Positions 23,940-32,953 of a DNA stretch of 64,000 bases are shown in pieces; position 1 is the stretch's first letter, and each line of letters opens with the position of its first letter. The DNA is from Photobacterium iliopiscarium (GTDB taxonomy: Bacteria > Pseudomonadota > Gammaproteobacteria > Enterobacterales > Vibrionaceae). The DNA lies in contig NZ_PYOO01000016.1 in assembly GCF_003026395.1 (NCBI RefSeq), forward strand, positions 1-64,000. Reading direction: 5' to 3'. The translations under genes were made by a program, and so were the position numbers. Under the pieces are notes generated by a model that saw only the letters and a program-made list of their open reading frames with translations, did no database searches and was not told the DNA's origin.

Positions 23940-24673
23940 TTACTATAAATAAACTCACTAAACGTTTTGGCGAACACACCATTTTTAGCGATATTGATCT
24001 CACCATTAACAAAGGTGAAATTGTAGCGATCATTGGTCCATCAGGTACTGGAAAATCAACCTTCTTACGTTGCATTAATTACCTTGAAAGTGCCAATAGC
24101 GGCAGTATCAGCATTAATGACGCGACAGTTGATTGCCTGCAACCTAAAAAAAATGACATTTTAGCGCTTAGACGTCAAACCGGATTTGTTTTCCAAAACT
24201 ACGCGTTATTTAATCACCTTACGGCACAACAAAATATCAGTGAAGGTTTACGCATCGTTAAAGGCTTCGACAAGCAACAAGCACAACAACGCGCCCTTGA
24301 TATTTTGACCGATATTGGCTTAGCCGATAAAGCCAATAACTACCCCGCCGCCCTCTCTGGCGGTCAGCAACAGCGAATTGGTATTGGTCGTGCGATGGCG
24401 TTAGAAGCCGAATTGTTATTACTTGATGAACCTACGTCAGCCCTCGATCCGTTGTGGGTCAATGAAGTACTTAACTTGATCAAAAAACTGGCAAAAAAAC
24501 AACAAACAATGTTGATCGTCACTCATGAATTACAATTTGCGCGTGAAGTCGCCGATAGAGTGATCTTTATGGCCGACGGTCAATTTGTAGAGCAAGGGCC
24601 ACCAGAGCAGATCTTTAATCACCCTAACGATCCGCGACTAAAGGCTTTTTTAACTCAAATCGGGATCCAATAA
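23936..24673 (+). CDS. Amino-acid ABC transporter ATP-binding protein
   Basis: The product is 245 aa, a polar amino-acid type ABC ATPase (GlnQ/TcyN-like). Walker A is GPSGTGKST (about 38-46), the Q-loop is in FVFQNYALF, the signature is LSGGQQQRIGIGRA, Walker B is LLLLDEPTSALD and the H-loop histidine is in LIVTHELQFA. It overlaps the permease gene by 4 bp, confirming the operon. No strong hairpin follows, so some read-through toward rpmH is possible, although rpmH has its own promoters. Confidence 0.93.
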   Translation: MITINKLTKRFGEHTIFSDIDLTINKGEIVAIIGPSGTGKSTFLRCINYLESANSGSISINDATVDCLQPKKNDILALRRQTGFVFQNYALFNHLTAQQNISEGLRIVKGFDKQQAQQRALDILTDIGLADKANNYPAALSGGQQQRIGIGRAMALEAELLLLDEPTSALDPLWVNEVLNLIKKLAKKQQTMLIVTHELQFAREVADRVIFMADGQFVEQGPPEQIFNHPNDPRLKAFLTQIGIQ

Positions 24674-24679
24674 GGATCC

Positions 24680-24707
24680 TTGAATTTCGCGCTGTAAAAC
24701 GTATAAT
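24680..24707 (+). promoter_or_regulatory. Upstream rpmH promoter
   Basis: TTGAAT (24680-24685), a 16-bp spacer and a perfect TATAAT (24702-24707) are followed by a GC-rich discriminator (GCAGCGCCCG). It begins only 7 bp after the ABC ATPase stop. It probably drives rpmH-rnpA together with a second promoter about 60 bp further on. Confidence 0.7.
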
Positions 24708-24739
24708 GCAGCGCCCGTCATTAGATGTGGGTATAATTA

Positions 24740-24768
24740 TTGACTCTTTGTTAGTCAGTGATTACAAT
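24740..24768 (+). promoter_or_regulatory. Downstream rpmH promoter
   Basis: TTGACT (24740-24745), a 17-bp spacer and TACAAT (24763-24768) give 5/6 matches in both hexamers with optimal spacing, 88 bp before the rpmH ATG. Confidence 0.75.
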
Positions 24769-24856
24769 TCCGCCTCTTTGTTCGTGGTAATTGACCAATT
24801 ATGGCCAATTACATCTAACAAACTTAAAAACTGATCAGTTAATTTAAGGTAAAACC

Positions 24857-24991
24857 ATGAAACGCACATTCCAACCTTCTGTTCTTAAGCGTAAGCGTAA
24901 TCACGGCTTCCGTGCTCGCATGGCAACTAAGAACGGTCGTGCAACAATTAATGCACGTCGCGCTAAAGGCCGTAAGCGTCTTTCTAAGTAA
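24857..24991 (+). CDS. rpmH: 50S ribosomal protein L34
   Basis: The product is 44 aa and very basic. It begins [18 protein letters not shown] and ends [11 protein letters not shown], which is unmistakable L34. It is a structural protein of the large ribosomal subunit. AAGGT lies 8 bp before the ATG. It is the first gene of the conserved rpmH-rnpA-yidD-yidC-mnmE block, with two good promoters upstream. RnpA begins 15 bp after its stop. Confidence 0.99.
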   Translation: MKRTFQPSVLKRKRNHGFRARMATKNGRATINARRAKGRKRLSK

Positions 24992-25006
24992 TCATCGACG
25001 ATTATT

Positions 25007-25363
25007 TTGAATAAGTTCGCTTTTTCTCGGGAGTTACGTTTGTTAACTCCCGAACATTATAAAACTGTCTTCCAGCAAGCTCATCGTGCTGGCTCTCCCC
25101 ACTTGACTATTCTTGCCCGTTCTAACGAACTTGACCACCCCCGTCTCGGTCTGGCTGTTCCAAAAAAACAGATTAAAACTGCTGTCGACAGAAACCGTTT
25201 CAAACGCGTTGTTCGCGAAAGTTTCCGTTTAAAACAACATCAGCTTCCAGCCTGTGACTTCGTAGTCATCGCAAAGAAATCAGCCAATGGGTTGAGTAAC
25301 GAAGAACTATTTACGTTGTTAGATAAGTTATGGCATCGCCTGTCTCGCCCGTCGCGTGGCTAG
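25007..25363 (+). CDS. rnpA: Ribonuclease P protein component (TTG start)
   Basis: The product is 118 aa, the protein subunit of RNase P, which assists the catalytic RNA in removing 5' leaders from tRNA precursors. The start [24 protein letters not shown] and the RNR signature region ([18 protein letters not shown]) are conserved. The start codon is TTG, as in Vibrio relatives. No clear Shine-Dalgarno sequence precedes it, so translation probably depends on coupling with rpmH just upstream. Its 3' end overlaps yidD by 34 bp in another frame. Confidence 0.96.
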   Translation: MNKFAFSRELRLLTPEHYKTVFQQAHRAGSPHLTILARSNELDHPRLGLAVPKKQIKTAVDRNRFKRVVRESFRLKQHQLPACDFVVIAKKSANGLSNEELFTLLDKLWHRLSRPSRG

Positions 25364-25587
25364 TCGTAAGACTAGTCCGCTTTTACCAACTGGCAATCAG
25401 TCCTCTTCTTGGACCACGCTGTCGGTTCACCCCTACATGTTCTCAATATGCGATCGAAGCTGTAAAAACGCATGGAGCGCGAAAAGGTTGTTGGTTAGCG
25501 GCGAAACGTCTATTAAGATGTCACCCTTTAAATGACGGTGGTTACGACCCCGTTCCGCCAACCAAGCATAACGACAGAGAACATTAA
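25330..25587 (+). CDS. yidD: Membrane protein insertion efficiency factor YidD
   Basis: The product is 85 aa (E. coli YidD 85). It is a small, probably amphipathic, membrane-associated protein thought to assist YidC-dependent insertion of inner-membrane proteins. Conserved features are the [22 protein letters not shown] block with its cysteines and the [13 protein letters not shown]-terminal motif. It overlaps rnpA by 34 bp and ends 2 bp before yidC, so all are co-transcribed and translationally linked. Confidence 0.96.
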   Translation: MASPVSPVAWLVVRLVRFYQLAISPLLGPRCRFTPTCSQYAIEAVKTHGARKGCWLAAKRLLRCHPLNDGGYDPVPPTKHNDREH

Positions 25588-25589
25588 CC

Positions 25590-27230
25590 ATGGGTTCCCA
25601 ACGTAATATTCTGTTAATTGCCCTACTGTTTGTCTCATTTTTGCTATTTCAACAATGGCATGGCGACAAAAACCCGCAACCAACGAAGCAGGGTGTAGAG
25701 CAACAAGTCAATAACAATAGTGGTATTCCATCACATTCAAGTGATAATCAACCACTGATTGACCAGAAAACTTCTACTAACTTAATTACCATTAAAACGG
25801 ATGTACTGGAATTAACAGTCGACACGCTTGGTGGTGATGTTATCAATGCAAAACTACTTAAATACGACAACACCCTAGATTCTAAAGACCCATATGTTTT
25901 ATTAAGTGATGCTGATGGCCGTGATTATGTCGCGCAATCAGGCTTAATTGGAACAAATGGTTCTGATTCACCAACACATGGCCGCGCACAATACGCTGTG
26001 ACCGCGAAAAGCTTTGTGATGGCAGCAGATCAAAACGAACTGCGTGTACCAATGACATTTACTAAAGATGGCATTAGCTACATCAAAACATTCGTTTTCA
26101 AACGCAACGATTATGCTGTTAATGTTGATTACACAATCGACAACAAAACTGACAAGTCAGCAACGGTACAAATGTACGCGCAGCTGCGTCACCGTCTAGC
26201 AAGTAAAACTGGCGGCGGTATTAAAGGTATGGCAATGCACACCTACAATGGTGCAGCATATTCAGCTAATGATACTAAATACAAAAAATACAGTTTTGAT
26301 GACATCAAAGAGAAGAACCTTAACCAGTCAGCAAATGACGGTTGGGTTGCGATTATGGAGAACTACTTCGTATCAGCATGGATCCCTCGTGATGGCAAAG
26401 ACCAAACATCTCAACTCTACAGCAGCGATAACAATGGTATAGGTTATATCGGCGTACGTATGCCGCTAGAAACTGTAGCTGCGGGTCAAACAAAAGAAAT
26501 CAAAGCAACATTATGGCTTGGTCCTAAGTTGCAAAAAGAAATGGCAGCAACGGCGGCTAACCTAAACCTAACAGTTGATTACGGTTGGTTATGGTTCATT
26601 GCAAGTCCATTGCATAAATTACTTTCTTTCATTCACAGCATGGTAGGCAACTGGGGTGTAGCAATCATCATCCTAACGCTAATTGTTCGTGGTGCTATGT
26701 ACCCACTAACAAAAGCGCAGTACACCTCAATGGCAAAAATGCGCATGCTACAGCCTAAAATTCAGGCAATGCGTGAGCGTTTAGGTGATGACCGTCAACG
26801 TCAAAGCCAAGAAATGATGGAACTGTACAAAAAAGAGAAAGTAAACCCACTTGGTGGTTGTTTACCTATCATGCTACAGATGCCAATTTTCATCGCGCTA
26901 TACTGGGCACTAATGGGATCAGTTGAATTGCGTCATGCGCCATTCTTCGGTTGGATTACGGATCTATCTGCACAAGACCCGTACTACATCTTGCCAGTCC
27001 TAATGGGCGTATCAATGTTCCTTATCCAGAAGAACAGCCCATCAACTGTAACGGATCCTATGCAGCAGAAAATCATGACCTTTATGCCGGTTATGTTTAC
27101 TTTCTTCTTCCTATGGTTCCCTTCAGGCTTAGTACTGTACTGGTTAGTGTCAAACGTTGTGACTCTAATTCAACAAACCATTATTTTCCGCGCGTTGGAG
27201 AAAAAAGGTTTACACAGCAAAGCTAAATAA
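25590..27230 (+). CDS. yidC: Membrane protein insertase YidC
   Basis: The product is 546 aa (E. coli YidC 548). It inserts and folds inner-membrane proteins, alone or with SecYEG. An N-terminal signal-anchor (about 5-20) is followed by the large periplasmic beta-sandwich domain (about 50-330). The five-helix insertase core follows, containing [19 protein letters not shown] with the hydrophilic-groove arginine and [24 protein letters not shown] synthase subunit c, a known YidC substrate in E. coli, is encoded at 39060. A strong terminator follows the gene. Confidence 0.98.
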   Translation: MGSQRNILLIALLFVSFLLFQQWHGDKNPQPTKQGVEQQVNNNSGIPSHSSDNQPLIDQKTSTNLITIKTDVLELTVDTLGGDVINAKLLKYDNTLDSKDPYVLLSDADGRDYVAQSGLIGTNGSDSPTHGRAQYAVTAKSFVMAADQNELRVPMTFTKDGISYIKTFVFKRNDYAVNVDYTIDNKTDKSATVQMYAQLRHRLASKTGGGIKGMAMHTYNGAAYSANDTKYKKYSFDDIKEKNLNQSANDGWVAIMENYFVSAWIPRDGKDQTSQLYSSDNNGIGYIGVRMPLETVAAGQTKEIKATLWLGPKLQKEMAATAANLNLTVDYGWLWFIASPLHKLLSFIHSMVGNWGVAIIILTLIVRGAMYPLTKAQYTSMAKMRMLQPKIQAMRERLGDDRQRQSQEMMELYKKEKVNPLGGCLPIMLQMPIFIALYWALMGSVELRHAPFFGWITDLSAQDPYYILPVLMGVSMFLIQKNSPSTVTDPMQQKIMTFMPVMFTFFFLWFPSGLVLYWLVSNVVTLIQQTIIFRALEKKGLHSKAK

Positions 27231-27248
27231 GCGGTATCTGTGAATAAG

Positions 27249-27274
27249 AGGCGACCTTAGGGTCGCCTTTTTTT
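27249..27274 (+). terminator. Rho-independent terminator after yidC
   Basis: AGGCGACC and GGTCGCCT form a perfect 8-bp stem with a TTAG loop, followed by a T run. The mnmE gene downstream therefore probably also needs its own promoter. Confidence 0.93.
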
Positions 27275-27346
27275 ATGGGGCCGATTAGGCGTAAACCCGC
27301 TCTGTGGTTTACAATCATCAAGTCATTTTTAAGCAAAGCCAAGGTT

Positions 27347-28714
27347 ATGAATCAACATATCGATACTATCGTTGCACAAGCAACACCACCGGGCCGTGGC
27401 GGCGTCGGCATCATTCGCGTTTCAGGTCCTAAAGCGAAAGAAGTAGCCCTTGCCGTTGCTGGTCGTGAATTAAAAACCCGTTACGCTGAATATCTGCCAT
27501 TTAAAAATGAAGATGGTACCGCCCTTGACCAAGGGATCGCGATATTTTTTAAAAGTCCAAACTCGTTCACGGGCGAAGATGTATTAGAACTACAAGGCCA
27601 CGGTGGCCCAGTATTAATGGATATGATGATCCGTCGCATTCTTAATATTGATGGTATTCGTCCAGCCCGTCCGGGAGAGTTCTCTGAACGCGCCTTTATG
27701 AACGATAAGCTTGATTTAGCCCAAGCTGAAGCCATTGCCGATTTAATCGATGCTAGCTCAGAAGAAGCGGCTAAAAGTGCCTTTAAATCACTACAAGGTG
27801 TGTTCTCAAACAAGATCAATGAATTAGTTGAAGCATTAATTCATTTACGCATCTATGTTGAAGCGGCAATTGACTTCCCTGAAGAAGAAATAGACTTTCT
27901 CTCTGACGGTAAAGTCAGTGGTGATCTCAATCGCATCATGGATCATCTTGCAGAAGTACGTAAACAAGCCAACCAAGGCGCGATCATGCGTGAAGGCATG
28001 AAAGTCGTTATTGCTGGCCGCCCTAACGCCGGTAAATCGAGCCTACTAAATGCCTTATCCGGTAAAGACAGTGCGATTGTGACCGATATTGCGGGTACAA
28101 CCCGTGATGTATTGCGTGAACATATCCACATTGATGGAATGCCATTACACATTATTGATACCGCAGGTTTACGTGAAGCGACGGATGAAGTCGAGCGCAT
28201 TGGTATTGAACGTGCTTGGGCTGAAATTGAACATGCCGATCGGGTGTTATTCATGGTTGATAGCACCACCACTGACGCTACCGATCCCAAAGATATCTGG
28301 CCTGACTTTATTGAACGCTTACCGACAAATATGGGTTTAACCGTTATTCGTAATAAAGCCGAGTTAACCGGTGAAGTTACGGGAATGAGTAAGATCAACG
28401 ATTCAACGGTTATTCGCCTTTCAGCGCGCACAGGCGACGGTGTGGACGACTTACGTGAACATCTAAAGCAATGTATGGGATTTGCTGGTACGACTGAAGG
28501 CGGCTTTATGGCGCGTCGTCGTCACTTAGATGCTCTTGAGCGTGCAGCCGAACATTTAGTGATCGGTAAAGAGCAATTAGAAGGCTTTATGGCTGGCGAG
28601 ATTCTGGCTGAAGAATTACGTTTAGCTCAACAGCACTTAAGTGAGATCACCGGTGAGTTTACATCAGATGATTTACTCGGACGTATCTTTACTTCGTTCT
28701 GTATTGGTAAGTAA
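27347..28714 (+). CDS. mnmE: tRNA modification GTPase MnmE
   Basis: The product is 455 aa (E. coli MnmE 454). With MnmG (33380) it adds the carboxymethylaminomethyl group to U34 of certain tRNAs. An N-terminal tetrahydrofolate-binding domain has [18 protein letters not shown] helical domain contains an inserted Ras-like G domain (G1 [10 protein letters not shown]2 TTRDVLRE, G3 DTAG, G4 NKAE). The C-terminus carries the catalytic CIGK motif. The ATG at 27347 gives the standard N-terminus and has AAGG upstream; the frame is open for 24 more codons without family similarity. Confidence 0.97.
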   Translation: MNQHIDTIVAQATPPGRGGVGIIRVSGPKAKEVALAVAGRELKTRYAEYLPFKNEDGTALDQGIAIFFKSPNSFTGEDVLELQGHGGPVLMDMMIRRILNIDGIRPARPGEFSERAFMNDKLDLAQAEAIADLIDASSEEAAKSAFKSLQGVFSNKINELVEALIHLRIYVEAAIDFPEEEIDFLSDGKVSGDLNRIMDHLAEVRKQANQGAIMREGMKVVIAGRPNAGKSSLLNALSGKDSAIVTDIAGTTRDVLREHIHIDGMPLHIIDTAGLREATDEVERIGIERAWAEIEHADRVLFMVDSTTTDATDPKDIWPDFIERLPTNMGLTVIRNKAELTGEVTGMSKINDSTVIRLSARTGDGVDDLREHLKQCMGFAGTTEGGFMARRRHLDALERAAEHLVIGKEQLEGFMAGEILAEELRLAQQHLSEITGEFTSDDLLGRIFTSFCIGK

Positions 28715-28737
28715 ATACTAACCCAATACATCAGTAA

Positions 28738-28778
28738 CAAAAAAACGCCATACATCTTTGATATATGGCGTTTTTTAT
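28738..28778. terminator. Bidirectional terminator between mnmE and the adenosyltransferase-like gene
   Basis: AAAAAACGCCATA pairs with TATGGCGTTTTTT around a short loop containing further self-complementary bases. It can end mnmE on the plus strand and the 28781-29320 gene on the minus strand. Confidence 0.9.
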
Positions 28779-28780
28779 TA

Positions 28781-29320
28781 TTATTTAGCGTCAGGCATAG
28801 GATAATTTATGCTGATATACTCAGGTTCTTCAATACCAGTATGTTGATTCAATACTCGCGTTAAAGCAAAAAAGTAATTCACCAATAAATTACTAAATCG
28901 AGGCAATGTTTCAGGTACCTTCTTCCCCTCTGCATCAACTTTTACTAATTGGCGAACCACTTTTTTAGACAGACTACGACATTGATGTAATTGCACCACC
29001 GCACCGACCCCTCGCGGTAATACAAAGCGCTTATTGTTATCGGTTACTTGCGCGCGAAAATAATGATAATCCGCTTTTAGTTTAATAATATCATCTTCAA
29101 AAATACCGCACTTACCACGAATAGATCCATTGAGATTAAAAATACGTGGTTGTAACCATGATAAGGATTGTCGTAGTTCACCATCGGCTAATTGTGAAAT
29201 AGTCAATCCAACATACGTACATAATTCATCGGTTAGAATTTCAAAATCACATAAAGAAGAATCTTCAAAAATAAACGGATAAGCAAGCTCGTCAATATCA
29301 CCTGAAAATTTTAATACCAT
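28781..29320 (-). CDS. Cobalamin adenosyltransferase-like protein (PduO/MMAB fold), diverged
   Basis: The product is 179 aa from the ATG at 29320, which has GAGGA upstream; the frame extends to a TTG at 29341 without a ribosome site. The layout recalls PduO-type ATP:cob(I)alamin adenosyltransferases. ILTDELCTYVGL resembles their VDELN block, LQPRIFNLNGSIRG resembles the LQ-LFDLG block, and LPRFSNLLVNYFFALTRVLN resembles the C-terminal NRLSDYFF-ARYAN helix with its preceding basic segment. The usual N-terminal TGDxGxT ATP loop is missing, so activity is uncertain. It is divergent from an ABC importer of the BtuF/C/D type, which would fit corrinoid handling. The call rests on eye alignment only. 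Confidence 0.6.
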   Translation of the reverse strand: MVLKFSGDIDELAYPFIFEDSSLCDFEILTDELCTYVGLTISQLADGELRQSLSWLQPRIFNLNGSIRGKCGIFEDDIIKLKADYHYFRAQVTDNNKRFVLPRGVGAVVQLHQCRSLSKKVVRQLVKVDAEGKKVPETLPRFSNLLVNYFFALTRVLNQHTGIEEPEYISINYPMPDAK

Positions 29321-29460
29321 TGCTTTGTTATTCCTCGACAAATAAGCCTAATTCTAACAGAAGACGGTCATTGACAGCGCTCAAAAAATCACTAACTATG
29401 TTCGCAAAATTTGCTTGCCAAAGACAATGCCAGCTTACTATTAGCAGCATATGGAAAATT

Positions 29461-30378
29461 ATGTATCAACGACTTAAAAACTTATTTTTTATAGGCTGCT
29501 TATGCACCAGTACGGCCTGTTTAAGTGCTGAAACCTCATATCCAATAACGGTCATTGATGCCAGTCAGCAATCACTGACATTAACGAAAACACCCGCTCG
29601 CGTTGACTCTAAAAGCATGTTCAGTGATCAAGTATTAATGGCGCTATTACCATTACAAAACATCACCAGTTTAAGTCGCTTAAGTAAGGACCCGACTTAT
29701 TCAATCATTGCCGATAAAATCCCAACGACCCTGCCATTACGCGACCTTAATGTTGAACAAATTATTGCTGAACACCCAGATTTAGTGTTAGTCGCAAGTT
29801 GGAGTAATGGTCCAAAAATCGCTCAATTACGTGCCGCAGGTATTAACGTTTTTGTTATTAAAACCGTTTATAGCCTCAAAAATATTGAAAAAAATATTTT
29901 ATTAGTCGGTCAGCTGGTCAATAAAAATGCAGACGCTATCGCATTGGTTAATGAGATGAATACCAAACTTAAACAGCAGGTGATTATTCCCCAAAAAAAG
30001 CTGACGGCACTTGAATACACGCCATGGGGGGCATCGAGTAATCATAACTCTACGATTAATACTATTATCAATCACGCTCAACTTAACAATCTCATCGCGA
30101 ATACCAATGGCGATAAATTTGGCCAAGTCCCGATAGCTAAAGAGCAACTGTTAGCACTTAACCCTGATGTTATTATTATTCCCGGAACAGACAAAGACGG
30201 CTTTAAACAACAACTATTGCACGATCCAGCACTACAGACATTAACCGCCATTCGTGATCGACGTGTCATTAGTTTGCCGCACTCACTGCGTTCAACTGAT
30301 AGCCAATATATTGCTGATGCTATCATCTACCTTAATCATAAGGTCTACCAACCCCATGCGCGTTCTTCAATACATTAA
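29461..30378 (+). CDS. ABC transporter periplasmic binding protein, BtuF/FecB type
   Basis: The product is 305 aa from the ATG at 29461; the frame runs open from 29320 but that part is not protein-like. A Sec signal peptide is probably cleaved near residue 23. The remainder is a class III (TroA-like) binding protein. It contains PLRDLNVEQIIAEHPDLVLV and KEQLLALNPDVIIIPG, motifs of vitamin B12, haem and ferric-siderophore binders. The linker region (about 160-185) is a single helix, as in BtuF. It is followed, with a 23-bp overlap, by the permease gene. Substrate is unproven; the adjacent adenosyltransferase-like gene favours a corrinoid, while haem or siderophore remain possible. Confidence 0.82.
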   Translation: MYQRLKNLFFIGCLCTSTACLSAETSYPITVIDASQQSLTLTKTPARVDSKSMFSDQVLMALLPLQNITSLSRLSKDPTYSIIADKIPTTLPLRDLNVEQIIAEHPDLVLVASWSNGPKIAQLRAAGINVFVIKTVYSLKNIEKNILLVGQLVNKNADAIALVNEMNTKLKQQVIIPQKKLTALEYTPWGASSNHNSTINTIINHAQLNNLIANTNGDKFGQVPIAKEQLLALNPDVIIIPGTDKDGFKQQLLHDPALQTLTAIRDRRVISLPHSLRSTDSQYIADAIIYLNHKVYQPHARSSIH

Positions 30379-31396
30379 GCCCATTCAAGGATTATTAGCA
30401 GTAACAGCATTGCTGCTACTGCTAATCATTTACTTAAGTTTAGGCTCTGTCGCTATTCCCATTCACGATATTTTTGCGATGCTGGTCAGTTATATCCATG
30501 GTGGTGAAGCCTTAGCACAACAGCAATATCCGTTAGCTTCCGCAATTATCTTACAGATCCGCTTACCACGTGCTTGTGCCGCTATATTAGCAGGGAGCGC
30601 GTTAGCATTAGCAGGCGCTTGCAGCCAAGGTCTGTTTAGAAACCCTCTTGCAAGCCCTGATATATTAGGTATTAGTGCTGGCAGTAGTTTTGCAGCCGTT
30701 GTGGCAATAGTCAGTGGCTTAACGGTCGTCAATCCCGCCTTATTACCTCTTGTTACTGCCATTGGCGCATTAACAACAGCCACGATTGTGTATTTGATAG
30801 CCCGTCAAACTCAACAGCATGGATTATTTATTATTCTCGCCGGATTAGCGGTATCGAGTTTATTAGGAGGGCTCACAATGGGGGTTCTGTTAACTGCCCA
30901 GCAATATGAAGTAAGTGAGTTTGTATTCTGGACCATGGGCGGTTTAGATGCGCGTACATGGCAACAATTATTATGGCCAACCCCCATTATTATCATCACT
31001 GCATGGATATTATTACGCCATGGTCAGACCTTAAATTTACTCGCGTTAGGTGAACAAAATGCTCATGGAATGGGAATAAATGTTCGTCGAAGTCGCAGAA
31101 TATTATTACTATTAACCACCCTTCTCACCGCGATGGCAATAGCAGTTGCTGGCCCAATTGGTTTTATTGGCTTAATTGTGCCGCACTTAGCACGGTTACT
31201 AATAGGACCCAATAATCGAATTTTATTACCTTTTTCAGCACTATTTGGCGCAATGTTCTTATTAATCTGTGATCTTATTGCTCGTACAGTCATCGCACCC
31301 AATGAATTAAAAACCGGTATTATCACTGCGGTTATTGGCGGGATCTATTTTATCGCTCTACTAATACGTAGCCAATATAAAGGATTACAGTCATGA
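30356..31396 (+). CDS. FecCD/BtuC-family ABC transporter permease
   Basis: The product is 346 aa from the ATG at 30356, overlapping the binding-protein gene by 23 bp. It has about ten transmembrane segments. Family motifs include LPRACAAILAGSALALAGACSQGLFRNPLASPDILGISAGS split over residues near 75-115, and GPIGFIGLIVPHLARLLIGP in the C-terminal half, which carries the coupling helices. It forms a homodimeric membrane channel with the ATPase encoded next. The ATGA overlap with that gene supports one operon. Confidence 0.9.
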   Translation: MRVLQYIKPIQGLLAVTALLLLLIIYLSLGSVAIPIHDIFAMLVSYIHGGEALAQQQYPLASAIILQIRLPRACAAILAGSALALAGACSQGLFRNPLASPDILGISAGSSFAAVVAIVSGLTVVNPALLPLVTAIGALTTATIVYLIARQTQQHGLFIILAGLAVSSLLGGLTMGVLLTAQQYEVSEFVFWTMGGLDARTWQQLLWPTPIIIITAWILLRHGQTLNLLALGEQNAHGMGINVRRSRRILLLLTTLLTAMAIAVAGPIGFIGLIVPHLARLLIGPNNRILLPFSALFGAMFLLICDLIARTVIAPNELKTGIITAVIGGIYFIALLIRSQYKGLQS

Positions 31397-32154
31397 TCCC
31401 ATCACTTGTGATCAATCAATTACATTATCACCAAGGATCACAACCATTATTGCAGAATATCAATTTTGCGATTAATCCCGGTGAGCTAGTGGGAATTATC
31501 GGCCCTAATGGCGCAGGTAAAAGTACCTTACTTCAATGTCTCAGCGGTTTCATTACGCCAAAAAGTGGTGATATTTCTCTATTTGAACGCCCTCTCAATA
31601 GTTATAGTCATCAACAACGAGCGCAATACTTAAGTTACTTACCACAACACACCGAACCTGCCTTTGGATTTCTAGTTCAAGACATTATTCATTATGGTCA
31701 TCGGCAATCAACATCAGACCAAGAAATAAATAATATTATTAAACAGTTAGAAATATCTTCCTTCTTAAAACGTCCGATTAATCAACTCTCAGGTGGTGAA
31801 CAACAACGCGTCCATTTTGCACGATTACTGATTCAAAATTCCGCTATCATGCTGCTTGATGAGCCAACAGCCAGCCTTGATATTGGCCATGAATCATTAT
31901 TACTTAATATTCTAAGCAATCATTGCCAACAAGGAAAAAGTGCACTGATTGCCATTCATAACCTTAATACGGCCATCACATTTTGTGATCGTTTATTACT
32001 ACTTGAACACGGTCAACAAATTGCATTCGATATTCCACAAAAAGTACTAACGTCACACCAAATTAATGAACTTTATCATCATCATGTCAGTGTTATTCCT
32101 CATCCCAGCACTCAAAAACTGATTATTTTACCCCGTCGAAACAAGATCATTTAA
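31393..32154 (+). CDS. BtuD/FecE-family ABC transporter ATP-binding protein
   Basis: The product is 253 aa. Walker A is GPNGAGKST (about 36-44), the Q-loop is in YLPQH, the signature is LSGGEQQRVHFARL, Walker B is IMLLDEPTASLD and the switch histidine is in IAIHNLN. This is the usual pattern for iron-siderophore, haem and cobalamin importers. The extended histidine-containing tail (LYHHHVSVIPHPS) is of interest but has no known meaning. It overlaps the permease by 4 bp. The upstream region of mioC begins after its stop, and no hairpin terminator is evident. Confidence 0.9.
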   Translation: MIPSLVINQLHYHQGSQPLLQNINFAINPGELVGIIGPNGAGKSTLLQCLSGFITPKSGDISLFERPLNSYSHQQRAQYLSYLPQHTEPAFGFLVQDIIHYGHRQSTSDQEINNIIKQLEISSFLKRPINQLSGGEQQRVHFARLLIQNSAIMLLDEPTASLDIGHESLLLNILSNHCQQGKSALIAIHNLNTAITFCDRLLLLEHGQQIAFDIPQKVLTSHQINELYHHHVSVIPHPSTQKLIILPRRNKII

Positions 32155-32506
32155 TTTTACCGATCACCGTTACGATCGAAAAAAGTAAAGATCATAACCT
32201 TGTGCAAACCATAAGGGGATCATGTGGGTAAGATCATCATTGACTCATTACCCTCTCTTCGTTTTAATCTTCACTATGATCATCTTACCGCCTCTAAATC
32301 TTCATTTTTTTGGATAAATACCCACATTTTTTCCCCTTTTCATCCTTATTACTTACTGGTGGATAAAAAAAATACCTTATCAGTGAATAAAAATGGCCAC
32401 TTATGCCATAAAGGCTATCTTTATAGGGTTTGATCTCAGTACAATCCACACTAATATCCACCGTTTCATATTGATGATCCCATCTAACGTTAATCTGAGG
32501 ACAATT
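32155..32506. promoter_or_regulatory. mioC upstream region, GATC-rich with DnaA-box-like sites
   Basis: This 352-bp stretch carries eight GATC sites (for example at 32162, 32174, 32190, 32218, 32232 and 32278). On the minus strand TTACCCACA (32223-32231) and TTATCCACC (32358-32366) each differ by one base from the DnaA box. GGGTAA...TTACCC (32226-32253) forms an inverted repeat around the first. It probably contains the mioC promoter under DnaA/SeqA influence, as in E. coli. The two short ORFs here are not protein-like. Confidence 0.55.
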
Positions 32507-32953
32507 ATGTCAACCATAACCCTGATCACTGGCAGCACGCTTGGTGGTGCTGAATATGTCGCCGATCATTTAGCTGATTTATTAGCAGCACAAGGTCATC
32601 AAACTGAAATCACCAATCAACCTCAACTTACACAACTAAACCAAGACACCATTTGGCTTATTATTTGTTCAACTCATGGTGCTGGTGATTACCCAGATAA
32701 CTTTGTTGCGTTTGCTAACGCGCTTAGCAATCAAAAACCGGCCCTTAATCAGCTAAAATTCGCTGTGATTGGGCTTGGCGACAGTAGCTACGATACTTTT
32801 TGTGCTGCGGGTAAAAATATTCAAGCATTATTACTATCACTTGGTGCAACTCAGCTTGGTGAACGGCTTGATATTGATGTTTCAATGACAGCTGTTCCTG
32901 AAGATGCTGCTGAAATATGGTTTGAAGAGTGGCAACAGACATTAAATGATTAA
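32507..32953 (+). CDS. mioC: FMN-binding protein MioC
   Basis: The product is 148 aa (E. coli MioC 147), a short-chain flavodoxin-like protein. E. coli MioC has been linked to biotin synthase activity. The ATG at 32507 is chosen because TGAGGA lies 6 bp before it and it yields the flavodoxin P-loop ITLITGSTLGGAEYVADHL directly; the frame is open 38 codons further up without similarity. The conserved STHGAGDYPDNF and GLGDSSYDTFC loops contact FMN. It is transcribed toward oriC, the classical arrangement in which mioC transcription enters the origin. Confidence 0.95.
   Translation: MSTITLITGSTLGGAEYVADHLADLLAAQGHQTEITNQPQLTQLNQDTIWLIICSTHGAGDYPDNFVAFANALSNQKPALNQLKFAVIGLGDSSYDTFCAAGKNIQALLLSLGATQLGERLDIDVSMTAVPEDAAEIWFEEWQQTLND

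Noticed and set aside
32224..32433. 69-codon plus-strand ORF upstream of mioC
   Set aside because: Low-complexity, AT-driven sequence without a ribosome site, overlapping the mioC control region. It does not look like a protein.
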